The translations under genes were made by a program, and so were the position numbers. Positions 8,374-17,097 of a stretch of 64,000 bases of DNA are shown piece by piece. Source of the DNA: Hwanghaeella sp964350445 (lineage in GTDB: Bacteria > Pseudomonadota > Alphaproteobacteria > UBA8366 > Aestuariispiraceae); NCBI GenBank assembly GCA_964350445.1, contig CAYGKA010000021.1, positions 1-64,000 on the forward strand. Reading direction: 5' to 3'. Positions within the stretch are counted from its first letter, which is position 1. The number at the start of each line of letters is the position of its first letter. The notes under the pieces are model-generated. The model did not search any database. It was given only the letters and a program-made list of their open reading frames with translations, and was not told the DNA's origin.

Positions 8374-9231
8374 ATGTCCACGGTCCTGTATGAAAAAGAT
8401 GGGCGCATAGCCCGCATTACATTGAACCGGCCCGAGGTCTTGAACGCCATAAACGGCGACTTGCCCAAGGACCTCGCCGAATGCGTGGAACGGGCAAACG
8501 AAGACCCGTCCATTCACGTCATCGTCTTGAGCGGGGCGGGGCGGGCCTTTTCAGCGGGATACGACCTGACGGCCTATGCCCAGGAACCGGGCGGCAACGA
8601 CATCACGCAGGAAATGCCGTGGGACCCCATGAGGGACTATGCCTTCATGATGCGGAATACAGAGTTGTTCATGTCCCTGTGGCGCAGCTACCGCCCTGTG
8701 GTCTGCAAGATCCACGGCTTCGCGGTCGCCGGCGGATCGGACATCGCGCTGTGTTCCGACCTTGTCGTCATGGCCGACGATGCTCAAATCGGCTACATGC
8801 CCGTCCGTGTCTGGGGGTGTCCGACCACGGCAATGTGGGTCTACCGGATCGGCCCGGAACAGGCGAAGCGAATGCTGTTTACCGGCGACAAAATCGACGG
8901 CAAGGAAGCGGCGCGGATCGGTCTGGTCCACAAATCCCTCCCCGCCGAGGAACTGGACGACGAGGTGGAGAGGCTGGCCGAACGGATGTGCTCGGTCCCC
9001 GTCAATCAGTTGATGATGCAGAAAATGGTGATAAACCAGGCGATCGAGGCCATGGGACTGCACAATACCCAGCGCCTCGCTACCCTTCTGGACGGCATCA
9101 CGCGGCATTCGCCCGAAGGCCTGAACTTCAAGAAACGGGCTGAGGAAATGACTTGGAAACACGCGGTCCGCGAACGCGACCAAGGCACATACGATTGGAC
9201 GGCCGACCGCCCGATCAACGCCCCGAAATAG
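8374..9231 (+). CDS. Enoyl-CoA hydratase/isomerase family protein (crotonase fold)
   Basis: A 285-aa crotonase. The start at 8374 follows an AGAAAGGGA ribosome-binding site. The oxyanion-hole motifs are clear: GAGRAFSAGYDL (about 50-61) and KIHGFAVAGGSDIALCSDLVVM (about 112-133). The second catalytic region GCPTTAMWVYRIG lacks the paired glutamates of classic 2-enoyl-CoA hydratase, so substrate and reaction remain open (hydratase, isomerase or hydrolase). It is followed nine bases later by a TetR-type regulator that probably controls this fatty or aromatic acyl-CoA step. Confidence 0.88.
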   Translation: MSTVLYEKDGRIARITLNRPEVLNAINGDLPKDLAECVERANEDPSIHVIVLSGAGRAFSAGYDLTAYAQEPGGNDITQEMPWDPMRDYAFMMRNTELFMSLWRSYRPVVCKIHGFAVAGGSDIALCSDLVVMADDAQIGYMPVRVWGCPTTAMWVYRIGPEQAKRMLFTGDKIDGKEAARIGLVHKSLPAEELDDEVERLAERMCSVPVNQLMMQKMVINQAIEAMGLHNTQRLATLLDGITRHSPEGLNFKKRAEEMTWKHAVRERDQGTYDWTADRPINAPK

Positions 9232-9240
9232 CGCCCCGCG

Positions 9241-9870
9241 ATGCCCAGAAACCAAGCCCGTCAGACGAAAAACCATCGGCACGAGAAATCGGGCGACCTG
9301 CGCGAGGAAAGACGCACGGCCATCATCGAGGCGGCGAAAAGCGTCTTCATGCGCGAAGGGCTGGAGAAGTCCTCCATGCGCACCATCGCCAAGGAAGCGG
9401 GCTGCACCACCGGTGCGATCTATCCCTATTTCGACGGCAAGGAAGAAATCTACGGCGCGGTGCTTTCTGAATCCTTGTCGTCGCTCCACGATTATATCCG
9501 CCAGATCATCGCGAAAGCCGACGGCGCCGTCGACCGTGCGCGCAGCGGATTGACCGCTTTCCACGACTATTACCGACACCGTCCGGACGAATTGGCCCTC
9601 GGCCTCTATCTGTTTCAGGGCTTGGGCCCGAACGGCCTCAACAAGGAATTGGACGGCGCGTTGAACACACAGTTGACGAAGGTCGTTTCCCTGCTGACGG
9701 AAGAGTGCGCGGCGGCGGGGCTGAAAAATCCCAAGGCGGCGGCCGGCGGCGGTATCGCGCAGGCGATCGGTGGCCTTATCCTGGAGCGGACAGGGCGTAT
9801 CAAGCTTGTCGAACTGACGAGCCCTGACCTGATGCGGGCTTACCTGGATCGCGCGTTCGGCGTCGGCTGA
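9241..9870 (+). CDS. TetR/AcrR family transcriptional regulator
   Basis: A 209-aa regulator. The N-terminal HTH is typical (EAAKSVFMREGLEKSSMRTIAKEAGCTTGAIYPYFDGKEEIYGAVL, about 30-75). The C-terminal helical domain would bind the effector, plausibly an acyl-CoA given the crotonase partner. There is no good Shine-Dalgarno before 9241, and the short distance to the upstream stop suggests translational coupling. Confidence 0.88.
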   Translation: MPRNQARQTKNHRHEKSGDLREERRTAIIEAAKSVFMREGLEKSSMRTIAKEAGCTTGAIYPYFDGKEEIYGAVLSESLSSLHDYIRQIIAKADGAVDRARSGLTAFHDYYRHRPDELALGLYLFQGLGPNGLNKELDGALNTQLTKVVSLLTEECAAAGLKNPKAAAGGGIAQAIGGLILERTGRIKLVELTSPDLMRAYLDRAFGVG

Positions 9871-9877
9871 ACCGGAA

Positions 9878-9901
9878 AAAGGGGCCGCGACCGGGGCCTT
9901 T
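9878..9901 (+). terminator. Weak hairpin after the TetR gene
   Basis: AAA plus GGCC pair with GGCC plus TTT, with a two-base G bulge, in the short gap before the PAS protein. A-rich on one side and CTTTCC on the other, so it could terminate either strand. Low stability of the bulged stem keeps this tentative. Confidence 0.3.
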
Positions 9902-9944
9902 CCGCCATTGCATGATGGCAAGACACCGCTTACCACTTTAATGG

Positions 9945-10436
9945 ATGACCGCGCCCGCTAAAGAAAATGTCCGCACCATCTTCGCCGCCGTTGCGGACCT
10001 CTGGCTCCAAAGGCGGCCCGGCGCCGGACTGCTGCCTTCGCGCTCGGCCTTCGACATGCTCGATTTCAAACCCTGGCTCGGCTGGGTCAGCATCTACGAC
10101 ATCGAGTACGGAGATCCCATTCGCTTCAAGATCCGCCTTGCGGGCACCCAGGTGACGATCATCGAACAAGCCGACAATACCGGCCGTTATCTGGACGAGG
10201 TCTTCCCGCCCGCGGATTATCCAGGCGTATTCGCCCCCTATTTCGAAGCCTTGGAAAGCCGCGAACCGGTCTACCTGCAACGGACCGTGCCGACGCGCTC
10301 GGGTGTGTCGAAAACGCTGTCGAAACTGGTCCTGCCGGTGGCGCAGGACGGCCTGCGGCCCGACAAATTCATCAATATCCTGCACTATTCCGCGGTCATC
10401 GAATTGGACGCCGCCAAGCAACGCCTGGTTATCTGA
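9945..10436 (+). CDS. PAS_5 domain protein
   Basis: A 163-aa single-domain protein of the PAS_5 type common in Rhodospirillales: WLQRRPGAGLLPSRSAFDMLDFKPWLGWVSIYD is the family entry region, RFKIRLAGTQVTI the central strands, and TGRYLDE the conserved loop. No output domain is present, so it probably acts by protein contact or as a sensor of unknown ligand. A convergent gene (agmatine deiminase) ends 28 bases downstream. Confidence 0.8.
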   Translation: MTAPAKENVRTIFAAVADLWLQRRPGAGLLPSRSAFDMLDFKPWLGWVSIYDIEYGDPIRFKIRLAGTQVTIIEQADNTGRYLDEVFPPADYPGVFAPYFEALESREPVYLQRTVPTRSGVSKTLSKLVLPVAQDGLRPDKFINILHYSAVIELDAAKQRLVI

Positions 10437-10464
10437 CCAGGTCGGCCCCAATCCGCCCGACCTA

Positions 10465-11463
10465 TCAGACAGCCGGCTGCTGCTGGGTGATGCAATGAAT
10501 GCCCCCGCCCCCTTGCGAGACGGTGGAGACGTCCACCTGCACGATAGCTCTGTCGGGGAAGGCGGCGGCAACCGCGTCCAGCGCGACGGCGTCTTCCGGG
10601 ATGCCGAATTTCGGCATCACCACACCGCCATTGGCGATGTAGAAATTGATGTAGGACCCGCAATACCCCCAATCGCCCTGCCCTTCCCGCGCCAGCGGCG
10701 GCGCTTCGCTTAAGAAGATCAGAGCAATCTGACGTCCTACGGCATCCGGCTCGCCTTCCAACGCGGGGTGGTTGCCTTCCGTCGTCTCGAAACCGGGGCC
10801 GGCGTCGACCGCGCTTTCCTCGAACAACACGACGCCCGGCCGGGTGAAACAGGCAATGCCGTCGACATGGCCGTCGGTGCCGAATTCCGTCTTGCTGCCG
10901 GGCAGCCAGATCACCTTGCGGACGCCCAGCGTGCGGGCGAATTCCGCCTCCGCATGGGCGCGCGTCAGGCCGGGATTGCGGTTCGCGTTGAAGACGACCG
11001 TCTCGGTGGTCAGCAGGGTTCCCGCGCCGTCGACGGCCAGCGCCCCGCCTTCCATGGCAAGCGCCGAGGTCACCGCGGGCAGGCCGATCCGGTCCAGCAC
11101 GGCGCGGCCCAGGGCGGCATCCTGTTCAAATTCCGCGTTCGCGCCACCCCAGCCGTTGAACCGCCAACACACCCCGGCAATGCCGCCGCCGTCCTGGCGG
11201 ACAAAGGTCGGCCCGGCATCGCGGAACCAGGCATCGTCCAGCGGCAGTTCCACCACGTCGATATCGGCACCGAGCAGGCTGCGCGCCCGCGCCGCCGATT
11301 TGGCATTGGCGATGACGCGGACCGGTTCGAATTGGGCGATCGCCTGCGCGACGGCGGCGTATTCCGCCTCGACCTGCGGCAGGATGCCCTGCCACATCGC
11401 ATTGTCGGGCCAAGCCATCCAGCAGCACGCGTGCCGCTCCCATTCCGCCGGCATGACACGCAT
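10465..11463 (-). CDS. aguA: Agmatine deiminase family protein
   Basis: A 332-aa guanidine-modifying (pentein) enzyme that would hydrolyse agmatine to N-carbamoylputrescine and ammonia. Diagnostic motifs are MPAEWERHACCWMAWP at the start, DDAWFRDAGPTFV (near 82-94), GTDGHVDGIACF (near 190-201) and the catalytic-Cys segment GGGGIHCITQQQP at the C-terminus. The start at 11463 is preceded by GGGGAG; a longer open frame to 11550 overlaps the neighbour and is rejected. It forms a compact operon with an SDR and a DUF1330 protein. Close relatives act on other guanidino compounds, so the substrate is not proven. Confidence 0.9.
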   Translation of the reverse strand: MRVMPAEWERHACCWMAWPDNAMWQGILPQVEAEYAAVAQAIAQFEPVRVIANAKSAARARSLLGADIDVVELPLDDAWFRDAGPTFVRQDGGGIAGVCWRFNGWGGANAEFEQDAALGRAVLDRIGLPAVTSALAMEGGALAVDGAGTLLTTETVVFNANRNPGLTRAHAEAEFARTLGVRKVIWLPGSKTEFGTDGHVDGIACFTRPGVVLFEESAVDAGPGFETTEGNHPALEGEPDAVGRQIALIFLSEAPPLAREGQGDWGYCGSYINFYIANGGVVMPKFGIPEDAVALDAVAAAFPDRAIVQVDVSTVSQGGGGIHCITQQQPAV

Positions 11464-11474
11464 CGAAGACTCCC

Positions 11475-12191
11475 CTAATAAGTTGCCCGGCCACCGGAGA
11501 GGTCGAATACCGCGCCGGTTGAAAAGGTACAGGCGTCGGACAGCATCCACAGCACCATTTCCGCCGCCTCGTCCACTGTCCCCAAGCGTTTCATCGGGCT
11601 CTTGTCGATCATGATCTGGACATGTTCGGCGGACATCTGCGCCAGGATCGGCGACTCGATCGCCGCCGGCGCCAGGCTGTTCACCCGGATATCCGTGCCC
11701 GCCAATTCCTTGCCCAGCGATTTGGTGAGCGCGATGACGCCGGCCTTGGCGGCGCTGTAGGCGGACGCGTTCGGCGTGCCTTCCTTGCCGGCGAGCGAGG
11801 CCATATTGACGATCCGGCCGGCGCCGCTCTTCTGCATCAGGGGCACCAGATGGCGGCAGACCTCATAGACGCCGACCAGGTTCACGTCGACGATCCTGCG
11901 CCACAGCGCCGGATCGAACCCGACCAGCGATTCCGCCGGCCCGGCAAACCCCGCGTTGTTGACCAGCAGGTCCACCCGCTCCAAACCGTCGGCCGCCGCC
12001 TTCACTTGCGCAGGATCGCTGACATCGACTTTGGCGAAGGAGACACCCTCGAAAGCGGGCGCCGCCAAATCCCAGACCTGGACCGAGGCGCCGGCATCCC
12101 TGAGGCGTTCGGCGATCGCCTGGCCGATACCGCTGGCCCCGCCGGTGACGACGGCGGTCTTGCCCGCGTAGTCATAGACCGGCGCGCTCAC
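11475..12191 (-). CDS. SDR family oxidoreductase
   Basis: A 238-aa classical short-chain dehydrogenase. The NAD(P)-binding glycine motif is VTGGASGIGQAIA (about 15-27), NNAG lies near 78, and the catalytic triad is Ser in NMASLAG with YSAAKAG. The acidic residue in VQVWDLA after the second strand favours NAD+. It sits between DUF1330 (4-bp overlap) and agmatine deiminase (11-bp gap). It resembles sugar-acid or 2-keto-3-deoxy-fuconate dehydrogenases, but the substrate is unknown. Confidence 0.88.
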   Translation of the reverse strand: MSAPVYDYAGKTAVVTGGASGIGQAIAERLRDAGASVQVWDLAAPAFEGVSFAKVDVSDPAQVKAAADGLERVDLLVNNAGFAGPAESLVGFDPALWRRIVDVNLVGVYEVCRHLVPLMQKSGAGRIVNMASLAGKEGTPNASAYSAAKAGVIALTKSLGKELAGTDIRVNSLAPAAIESPILAQMSAEHVQIMIDKSPMKRLGTVDEAAEMVLWMLSDACTFSTGAVFDLSGGRATY

Positions 12192-12478
12192 AGGGTTTCC
12201 ACCGCATAGGCGTTGCTGGTGGCGATCGCCTTGCGGATCGCCAAGGCCGGCGCATAGGTGTCGGAATGGTAGAATTCCTTCAACCGGTCCATGCTTTCGA
12301 ATTCGACGATGACATGGCGGCTCGGCTTATAATCGCCTTCCAACTGTTCGCAGGGATTGCCGCGCACCAGAAACCGCCCGCCATAGGCCGCGATCGCGCC
12401 CGGGGTCATGGTCTTGTACACTTCGTACTTCTCCGGATCGCGGATTTCCGTGACGTCGACAATCAGTAGAGCAGTCAT
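12188..12478 (-). CDS. DUF1330 domain protein
   Basis: A 96-aa ferredoxin-like (dimeric alpha-beta barrel) protein. Family features are the MTALLIVDVTEIRDPEKYEVY start, GGRFLVRGN near 38-46 and the HVIVEFESMDRLKEFYHSD core. The start at 12478 has GAGGGGAGA upstream; the in-frame extension to 12559 is not supported. It is the first gene of the operon with SDR and agmatine deiminase. The family has no well-established reaction. Confidence 0.88.
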   Translation of the reverse strand: MTALLIVDVTEIRDPEKYEVYKTMTPGAIAAYGGRFLVRGNPCEQLEGDYKPSRHVIVEFESMDRLKEFYHSDTYAPALAIRKAIATSNAYAVETL

Positions 12479-12677
12479 CGAATTCTCCCCTCGCTGCATG
12501 TTTTCCGTATCTTTCACCGCGAAGACTAATGGACAAAGCGGGCTTGCGAAACCGGCCAATCCGCCCCATTCACGAGCCGCCGTGAAAGAGTGCTCTTCCC
12601 GGCTGGACAGGACCCCGCGATTGACCGGCTGGCCTTAGCGGTTACCATCCCAGCCGCTTTCCTAAAGGACGCCCGAT

Positions 12678-13832
12678 ATGAAGAAGAACGCGCCGCTCGA
12701 CCCGGCGACCCTCGCCGCCCAGGGCCTTGGCTGGGAGGACGACGAAACCGGTGCGGTGATCCGCCCGGTCCACGTCTCCACCACCTTCGCACGGGATGAG
12801 AACTACAACCTGCCGGACGGTCGCACCTATATCCGCGACGCCTCACCCGCGCTGGACCAGGCCGAAGCGATGATCAGCGCCCTGGAAGCGGGCGAGGACA
12901 CGATGGTCTTTTCGTCCGGGCTAGCGGCCTGCATGGCGCCCTTTCACGCGCTGCGGCCCGGCGACAGGGTGGTCGTGCAAAGCGGCATCTATTTCGGCGT
13001 TCCCACCTGGTTGGCCGAGTTCGGCGACGCCCATGGGTTGAAGGCGGTCTTCGTGCCGTCCGGCGACGAAGACGCCCTGCTGGCCGCCATCGGTGAAGCG
13101 CCGACCGCACTGACCTGGATCGAAAACCCCTCGAACCCAGACCTTCATGTGACCGATATCGCCGCGGTCGCCGCGGCGACGCACAAGGCTGGCGGTGTGC
13201 TCTGTGTCGATTCAACGACCGCGACGCCGGTGCATTGCCGGCCGATCGACTTCGGGGCCGATATCGTCGTGCATTCCGCCACCAAGTATCTGAACGGCCA
13301 TTCCGACGTTCTGGCCGGCGCGCTTTCGACGCGCGGCAAGACCCCGTTTTGGGAGCGCATCCGCAAACATCGCTATCTGACCGGCCCGCAACCCGGCGGT
13401 TTCGACCTGTTCCTCCTGGTCCGCGGCATGCGCACGCTTTTCGTGCGGGTCGAACGGCAATCGGCCAACGCGCTGCGGATTGCGGAATTCCTGGAAACCC
13501 ACACCAAGGTGACGCGGGTGAACTATCCGGGCTTGCCCAGCCATCCGCGCCACGCGCTCGTCCAACGCCAGATGCAGGGCGGGTTCGGCGGATTGTTGAG
13601 CTTCCATGTCGCGGGCGGCGCGGCGGGCGCGCTTGCCGTCGCCAAGAAAGTACAAGTGATCAAACGCGCCACCTCCCTGGGCGGGGTGGAAACGCTGATC
13701 GAGCACCGCCGTTCGGTCGAACCGCCGGACAGCCCCGTCGCCGATGACCTGCTGCGCCTGTCGGTCGGCATCGAAAGCGCGGACGATCTGATCGACGACC
13801 TGCGCCAAGCGCTGGACGGCACGGCGACGTGA
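12678..13832 (+). CDS. Cystathionine gamma-synthase/lyase family PLP enzyme
   Basis: A 384-aa PLP-dependent transsulfuration-family enzyme. Cofactor-binding features are SSGLAACMAPF (about 76-86), DSTTATPV with the cofactor aspartate, and the Schiff-base lysine in VVHSATKYLNGHSDV. PVHVSTTFARDENYNLPDGRTYIRDASPALDQAE matches the tetramer-interface region. It may act as cystathionine gamma-lyase, gamma-synthase or methionine gamma-lyase; sequence alone does not decide. A glutathione transferase follows 53 bases later on the same strand, suggesting a thiol-related role. Confidence 0.9.
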   Translation: MKKNAPLDPATLAAQGLGWEDDETGAVIRPVHVSTTFARDENYNLPDGRTYIRDASPALDQAEAMISALEAGEDTMVFSSGLAACMAPFHALRPGDRVVVQSGIYFGVPTWLAEFGDAHGLKAVFVPSGDEDALLAAIGEAPTALTWIENPSNPDLHVTDIAAVAAATHKAGGVLCVDSTTATPVHCRPIDFGADIVVHSATKYLNGHSDVLAGALSTRGKTPFWERIRKHRYLTGPQPGGFDLFLLVRGMRTLFVRVERQSANALRIAEFLETHTKVTRVNYPGLPSHPRHALVQRQMQGGFGGLLSFHVAGGAAGALAVAKKVQVIKRATSLGGVETLIEHRRSVEPPDSPVADDLLRLSVGIESADDLIDDLRQALDGTAT

Positions 13833-13885
13833 CCTATTTGGAATAGCAACAACCGACCGAAACGATCATCGAGGGGGAATACAGC

Positions 13886-14527
13886 ATGTCTATCGATCTT
13901 TATACCTGGACCACGCCGAATGGCCGGAAGGTCTCCATTGCGCTTGAGGAAATGGGCCTGGAATACACCAGCCATTCCATCAATATCGGGCAGGACGAGC
14001 AGTTCGCGCCCGACTTCCTGAAGATCAGCCCGAACAACAAGATCCCGGCCATCGTCGACAACGACAACGGCATGACCCTGATGGAATCGGGCGCCATTCT
14101 GCTGTATCTGGCGAAGAAAACAGGCAAGTTCATTCCCCAGGATGAGGAAGGATACTTCCGCTGCGTCGAATGGCTGATGTGGCAGATGGGCGGCTTGGGT
14201 CCGATGCTGGGCCAGGCGCATCACTTCCTGCATTTCAATCCCGGCAAGGCGGCCTATGCGGAAGAACGCTTCGGCAACGAAGCCAAGCGGATCTACGGCG
14301 TGCTGGACAAGCGCCTCGCTGAAACAGGGGCCTATATGGCGGGCAAGGAATATACCATCGCCGATATGGCGACCTGGCCCTGGGTGTCCCGCTTCGAATG
14401 GCAGCAGATCGACTTGAACGAATTCCCGAATGTTAAACGCTGGTATATCGACATCGCAAACCGCCCCGCGACAAAGCGCGGTTACGATCAGCCGAAATAT
14501 GTCAGCGATATTCCAATGCCCGCGTAA
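13886..14527 (+). CDS. Glutathione S-transferase family protein (YfcG/Ure2p-like)
   Basis: A 213-aa enzyme with an N-terminal thioredoxin-like domain (SIDLYTWTTPNGRKVSIALEE; cis-Pro loop in NNKIPAIVD; ESGAILLYLA binding the gamma-glutamyl group) and a C-terminal helical domain ending in YTIADMATWPWV. The start follows GAGGGGGA. A paralogue lies at 18160-18858 with the same opening and the same EQFAPDFLKISPNNK segment. Relatives have disulfide-reductase or glutathione-conjugating activity. Confidence 0.92.
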   Translation: MSIDLYTWTTPNGRKVSIALEEMGLEYTSHSINIGQDEQFAPDFLKISPNNKIPAIVDNDNGMTLMESGAILLYLAKKTGKFIPQDEEGYFRCVEWLMWQMGGLGPMLGQAHHFLHFNPGKAAYAEERFGNEAKRIYGVLDKRLAETGAYMAGKEYTIADMATWPWVSRFEWQQIDLNEFPNVKRWYIDIANRPATKRGYDQPKYVSDIPMPA

Positions 14528-14564
14528 TATTTACGGGCATCACCCCAGATCGCCGGTAGGAAGA

Positions 14565-14589
14565 CCGGGGCGGCCCAAGGCTGCCCCGG
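14565..14589 (+). terminator. Strong GC hairpin after the glutathione transferase gene
   Basis: CCGGGGCGGCC pairs with GGCTGCCCCGG around a CAA loop (11 bp, one G-T pair). It lacks a U-run but is the strongest hairpin of the 170-bp gap and probably ends the PLP-enzyme/GST transcript. Confidence 0.55.
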
Positions 14590-14697
14590 CTCCAGGTGGA
14601 GTAAAATGATCGTCCGGCGGGTTTGGCCAACCCCTGGTCTGGAAACCCGAGTCCTTGTAAGTCCTTTCTAAGGCTAGCGGCAGGCGGTTGGGGGACT

Positions 14698-15375
14698 ATG
14701 GCCAGCTACAATCCATTCCGAGCAGCCAGTCTGATGACCCTTTATCTTGAGGAGATCACGGCGGCCGGCATAGACGTTGAATTTCGTCAGGACATCGGCT
14801 CGCTGCAGACGGTGCAGCCGGAACTCGTGGACAAGCCGCTTTCCCCCTATTTTCATCCCAGTTCCTACGAACTGGTTCCCGACAACTGCTTCTGGATTCA
14901 CGGGACAGTCGAGGGCCGGACAGTTCACGTTCAGGCGGCCCGTATCGACGACACCGGTCATTCCCCGTTGGGCCTGCTGATCGAAGCCCGGTTCAACCGC
15001 TTCTTTGCATCCAGCGAACCCGTGACGGAATGCAAGGCCTTGTCGGGAATGCAGGGGCGTTGCGTCTATCATGGCGAGGGCTGGGTCGCGCCCGAATACC
15101 GGAAGACCAACCTGGCCAAGACCCTCATCCACCTGGGCACGATCGCCATCCTGATGCGCTGGCAACCCGACTATGTCTATGCCTTTTTCGACGAACAGGT
15201 CGTGGACAGCGGTTTCCCGTCAAAGGCGTGGTTCAAGATGTACGAAGCCATCGGGCGGCACTATCACGGTTGGCTGCTGCCCACCGACCTGATCGGCTGG
15301 ATGGACAACCGCCACCTCGTCAATTTAGTGGAGTTGGAGTATCGACGAAGCGTGCTAGGGCAGCCACCGCGCTGA
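14698..15375 (+). CDS. Hypothetical protein, GNAT-acetyltransferase-like
   Basis: A 225-aa soluble protein. The segment GEGWVAPEYRKTNLAKTLIHLGTIAILM (about 123-150) resembles motif A of GNAT acetyltransferases (hydrophobic-V-x-P-x-Y-R-x-x-x-L), and the downstream PDYVYAFFDEQVVDSGF would be the following strand, so a GNAT fold is plausible but not certain. The start at 14698 has GGGGG shortly upstream. Its last 56 bases overlap the convergent gene at 15320-15793. Confidence 0.6.
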   Translation: MASYNPFRAASLMTLYLEEITAAGIDVEFRQDIGSLQTVQPELVDKPLSPYFHPSSYELVPDNCFWIHGTVEGRTVHVQAARIDDTGHSPLGLLIEARFNRFFASSEPVTECKALSGMQGRCVYHGEGWVAPEYRKTNLAKTLIHLGTIAILMRWQPDYVYAFFDEQVVDSGFPSKAWFKMYEAIGRHYHGWLLPTDLIGWMDNRHLVNLVELEYRRSVLGQPPR

Positions 15376-15793
15376 CGCCGTTCAGGTTCAGCGGAAAGAT
15401 GAACCGGTAGAAGTCGCAGTAATGCGGAACGCCGCCTACCTGTACCGGCATGGCGACGCGTTCCAACGCCGGCCGCTGGGTCCGGACCACACCGAAATAA
15501 GTTTTCGCCAGAATACGATCGACTTCCTGGTCCGGAATGCCGGGCTTGCCCACGGCGTTGCGGCAGAACTCCTTGCCGTAGAGATCACCGGCGGGCGACA
15601 GGGTTCCGCAATAAAGATAGCGGGTTTCACTTTCGGAGACCGTTTGTACCTGAAGATAGGGCAATATCGATGTCAGTTCCTCGCCGCCAGTTGAAGTATC
15701 CCCGCCCGTCGCCTGATACCAGGAAAAGGCACGCCGATAGACATCGTCACCAATTTCGGACGGCGTGGTGATGAGGACACGGTCGCAGAACAT
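15320..15793 (-). CDS. PAS_5-like domain protein
   Basis: A 157-aa protein whose central and C-terminal strands (TRYLYCGTLSPAGDLYGKEF, TYFGVVRTQRPALERVAMPV, CDFYRFIFPLNLNGVSAVAAL) follow the PAS_5 pattern seen in the protein at 9945, although overall similarity is low. Its ATG overlaps the stop codon of the upstream 77-aa gene, so the two are translationally coupled. The 3' end overlaps the opposite-strand gene ending at 15375. An upstream in-frame extension to 16039 merely reads through the neighbour out of frame. Confidence 0.65.
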   Translation of the reverse strand: MFCDRVLITTPSEIGDDVYRRAFSWYQATGGDTSTGGEELTSILPYLQVQTVSESETRYLYCGTLSPAGDLYGKEFCRNAVGKPGIPDQEVDRILAKTYFGVVRTQRPALERVAMPVQVGGVPHYCDFYRFIFPLNLNGVSAVAALARFVDTPTPLN

Positions 15794-16026
15794 CAGCCGG
15801 ACGCCCCCTTCGCCAAGGCCCGGAACGCGGAAATCAGGTTCAGCACATCGCGTATCTGCGCATTGTCCAGATCCTCGATCCGTTCCGCGTCGAAATGCTC
15901 CCGAACATAAGCGCTGACAAGAGGACCGAGTCCGGCCTCGTCGATCAGGTCCTGAAGTTTCCCCGAAGCGGTATCGAGCAGAATTCTGGCTATTTCCGTA
16001 TCGACCAGATCGGACCTTAGCGACAT
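15793..16026 (-). CDS. Small hypothetical protein, 77 aa, coupled to PAS-like gene
   Basis: A mostly helical acidic protein (MSLRSDLVDTEIARILLDTASGKL...) of unknown family. Its stop codon overlaps the start of the PAS-like gene (TGATG arrangement), so the pair is probably co-translated and the proteins may interact. GGGGGAAAC upstream of the start provides a ribosome-binding site. Confidence 0.6.
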   Translation of the reverse strand: MSLRSDLVDTEIARILLDTASGKLQDLIDEAGLGPLVSAYVREHFDAERIEDLDNAQIRDVLNLISAFRALAKGASG

Positions 16027-16121
16027 CGTTTCCCCCCACTCGCCAGTATTCTTATACCGTTAGTTTTCTACAATAGCGCGCAAAACACAACCGGCGGAAC
16101 AGACCCTTTCTTTGCCGTGTA

Positions 16122-16994
16122 TCAGTCCACCGCCCCATGGTTTTTCAAATCCGCGAATATACCGTCGATCCAGCCGACCACGGCATCGATGCGGGCGCTT
16201 CGGCGCACATGGGGGTGTACGACAAGCCAGACCTCGCGGCTGGTCACCGGGTCGGACAGGCGGGCCAGGCGGTTCTCCCCTTCACCGACGAAGACCGGGA
16301 GCAACGTCCGGCCCAGACCGGCCAGCGTTGCCTGCAGGATCGGCTCGCCGTCATTCACTCGCAGCGGGCTGAGCGCCGCCCTGCTTCCATCCCTGCTGCC
16401 TTCCTTGGCGATCCATTTCGCCTGGGGGATGCCGGCGAAACTCTCCTCATACGTAATCCAGGGCAGATCCTCCGGCGCACCGGCATCGGCGCGGGCATAG
16501 GGCGCGTAAAGAATCGCACCCAGGCGGCGGGCAATCATCCCGTCCTCCGTCGGCCGGGCAAGACGCAGCGCGATATCGGCCTCCCGCCGGGTCACGCTTA
16601 GTGTCGCGGGTTCGGCGATCAGGTCCAGCGCGATATCCGGATAGGTCTTCAACAGATCGCCCGCCCGCGGGGCCAGCAGCCGGTTCGACAATGTCGGCAC
16701 GCTGGTCAGGCGGACCAGTCCGCCCGGCTTCGTATCCCGCCCGGCCACGTCTCGTTCCAGGGCGGCCAATTCGACCTCCGCCCGTTCAGCCCGGGCGATC
16801 ACCTCCTCGCCCGCCGCGGTCGGGCTCAGCCGCCCATCGCGCCGGTCGAACAGCCGCGCATTCAGACCCTCCTCCAGCGCCGCCAATCGGCGGGTGACCG
16901 TCGTCTGATCGACCGCCAATATGCGGCCGGCCGCACTCAGCGTCCCTTCCCGTGCGATGGCGAGGACGACGCGCAAATCGTTCCAATTGATCAT
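16122..16994 (-). CDS. LysR-type transcriptional regulator
   Basis: A 290-aa LysR protein. The winged HTH is standard (LRVVLAIAREGTLSAAGRILAVDQTTVTRRLAALEEGLNARLFDRRDGRLSPTAAGEE, residues about 7-65) and the rest is a periplasmic-binding-like effector domain. It is divergent from the isochorismatase-family gene, with an 11-bp perfect inverted repeat between them. No Shine-Dalgarno is visible because the repeat arm abuts the start codon. Confidence 0.92.
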   Translation of the reverse strand: MINWNDLRVVLAIAREGTLSAAGRILAVDQTTVTRRLAALEEGLNARLFDRRDGRLSPTAAGEEVIARAERAEVELAALERDVAGRDTKPGGLVRLTSVPTLSNRLLAPRAGDLLKTYPDIALDLIAEPATLSVTRREADIALRLARPTEDGMIARRLGAILYAPYARADAGAPEDLPWITYEESFAGIPQAKWIAKEGSRDGSRAALSPLRVNDGEPILQATLAGLGRTLLPVFVGEGENRLARLSDPVTSREVWLVVHPHVRRSARIDAVVGWIDGIFADLKNHGAVD

Positions 16995-17052
16995 TCTGCA
17001 TTTTTGCGGCAGTACGGCGAAAATTTCCAGATGGATTTGGTAAAAATGCAGA
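16995..17052. promoter_or_regulatory. Perfect 11-bp inverted repeat between LysR and isochorismatase genes
   Basis: TCTGCATTTTT (16995-17005) and AAAAATGCAGA (17042-17052) are exact reverse complements separated by 36 bp. The left arm directly abuts the LysR start codon; the right arm lies 45 bp before the isochorismatase start. LysR proteins bind as tetramers to two spaced sites, so these arms are good candidates for regulation of both genes. Confidence 0.6.
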
Positions 17053-17097
17053 TGTAAACATCATCCTCACGCGATACCGACACCCAGGAGACGTTAT

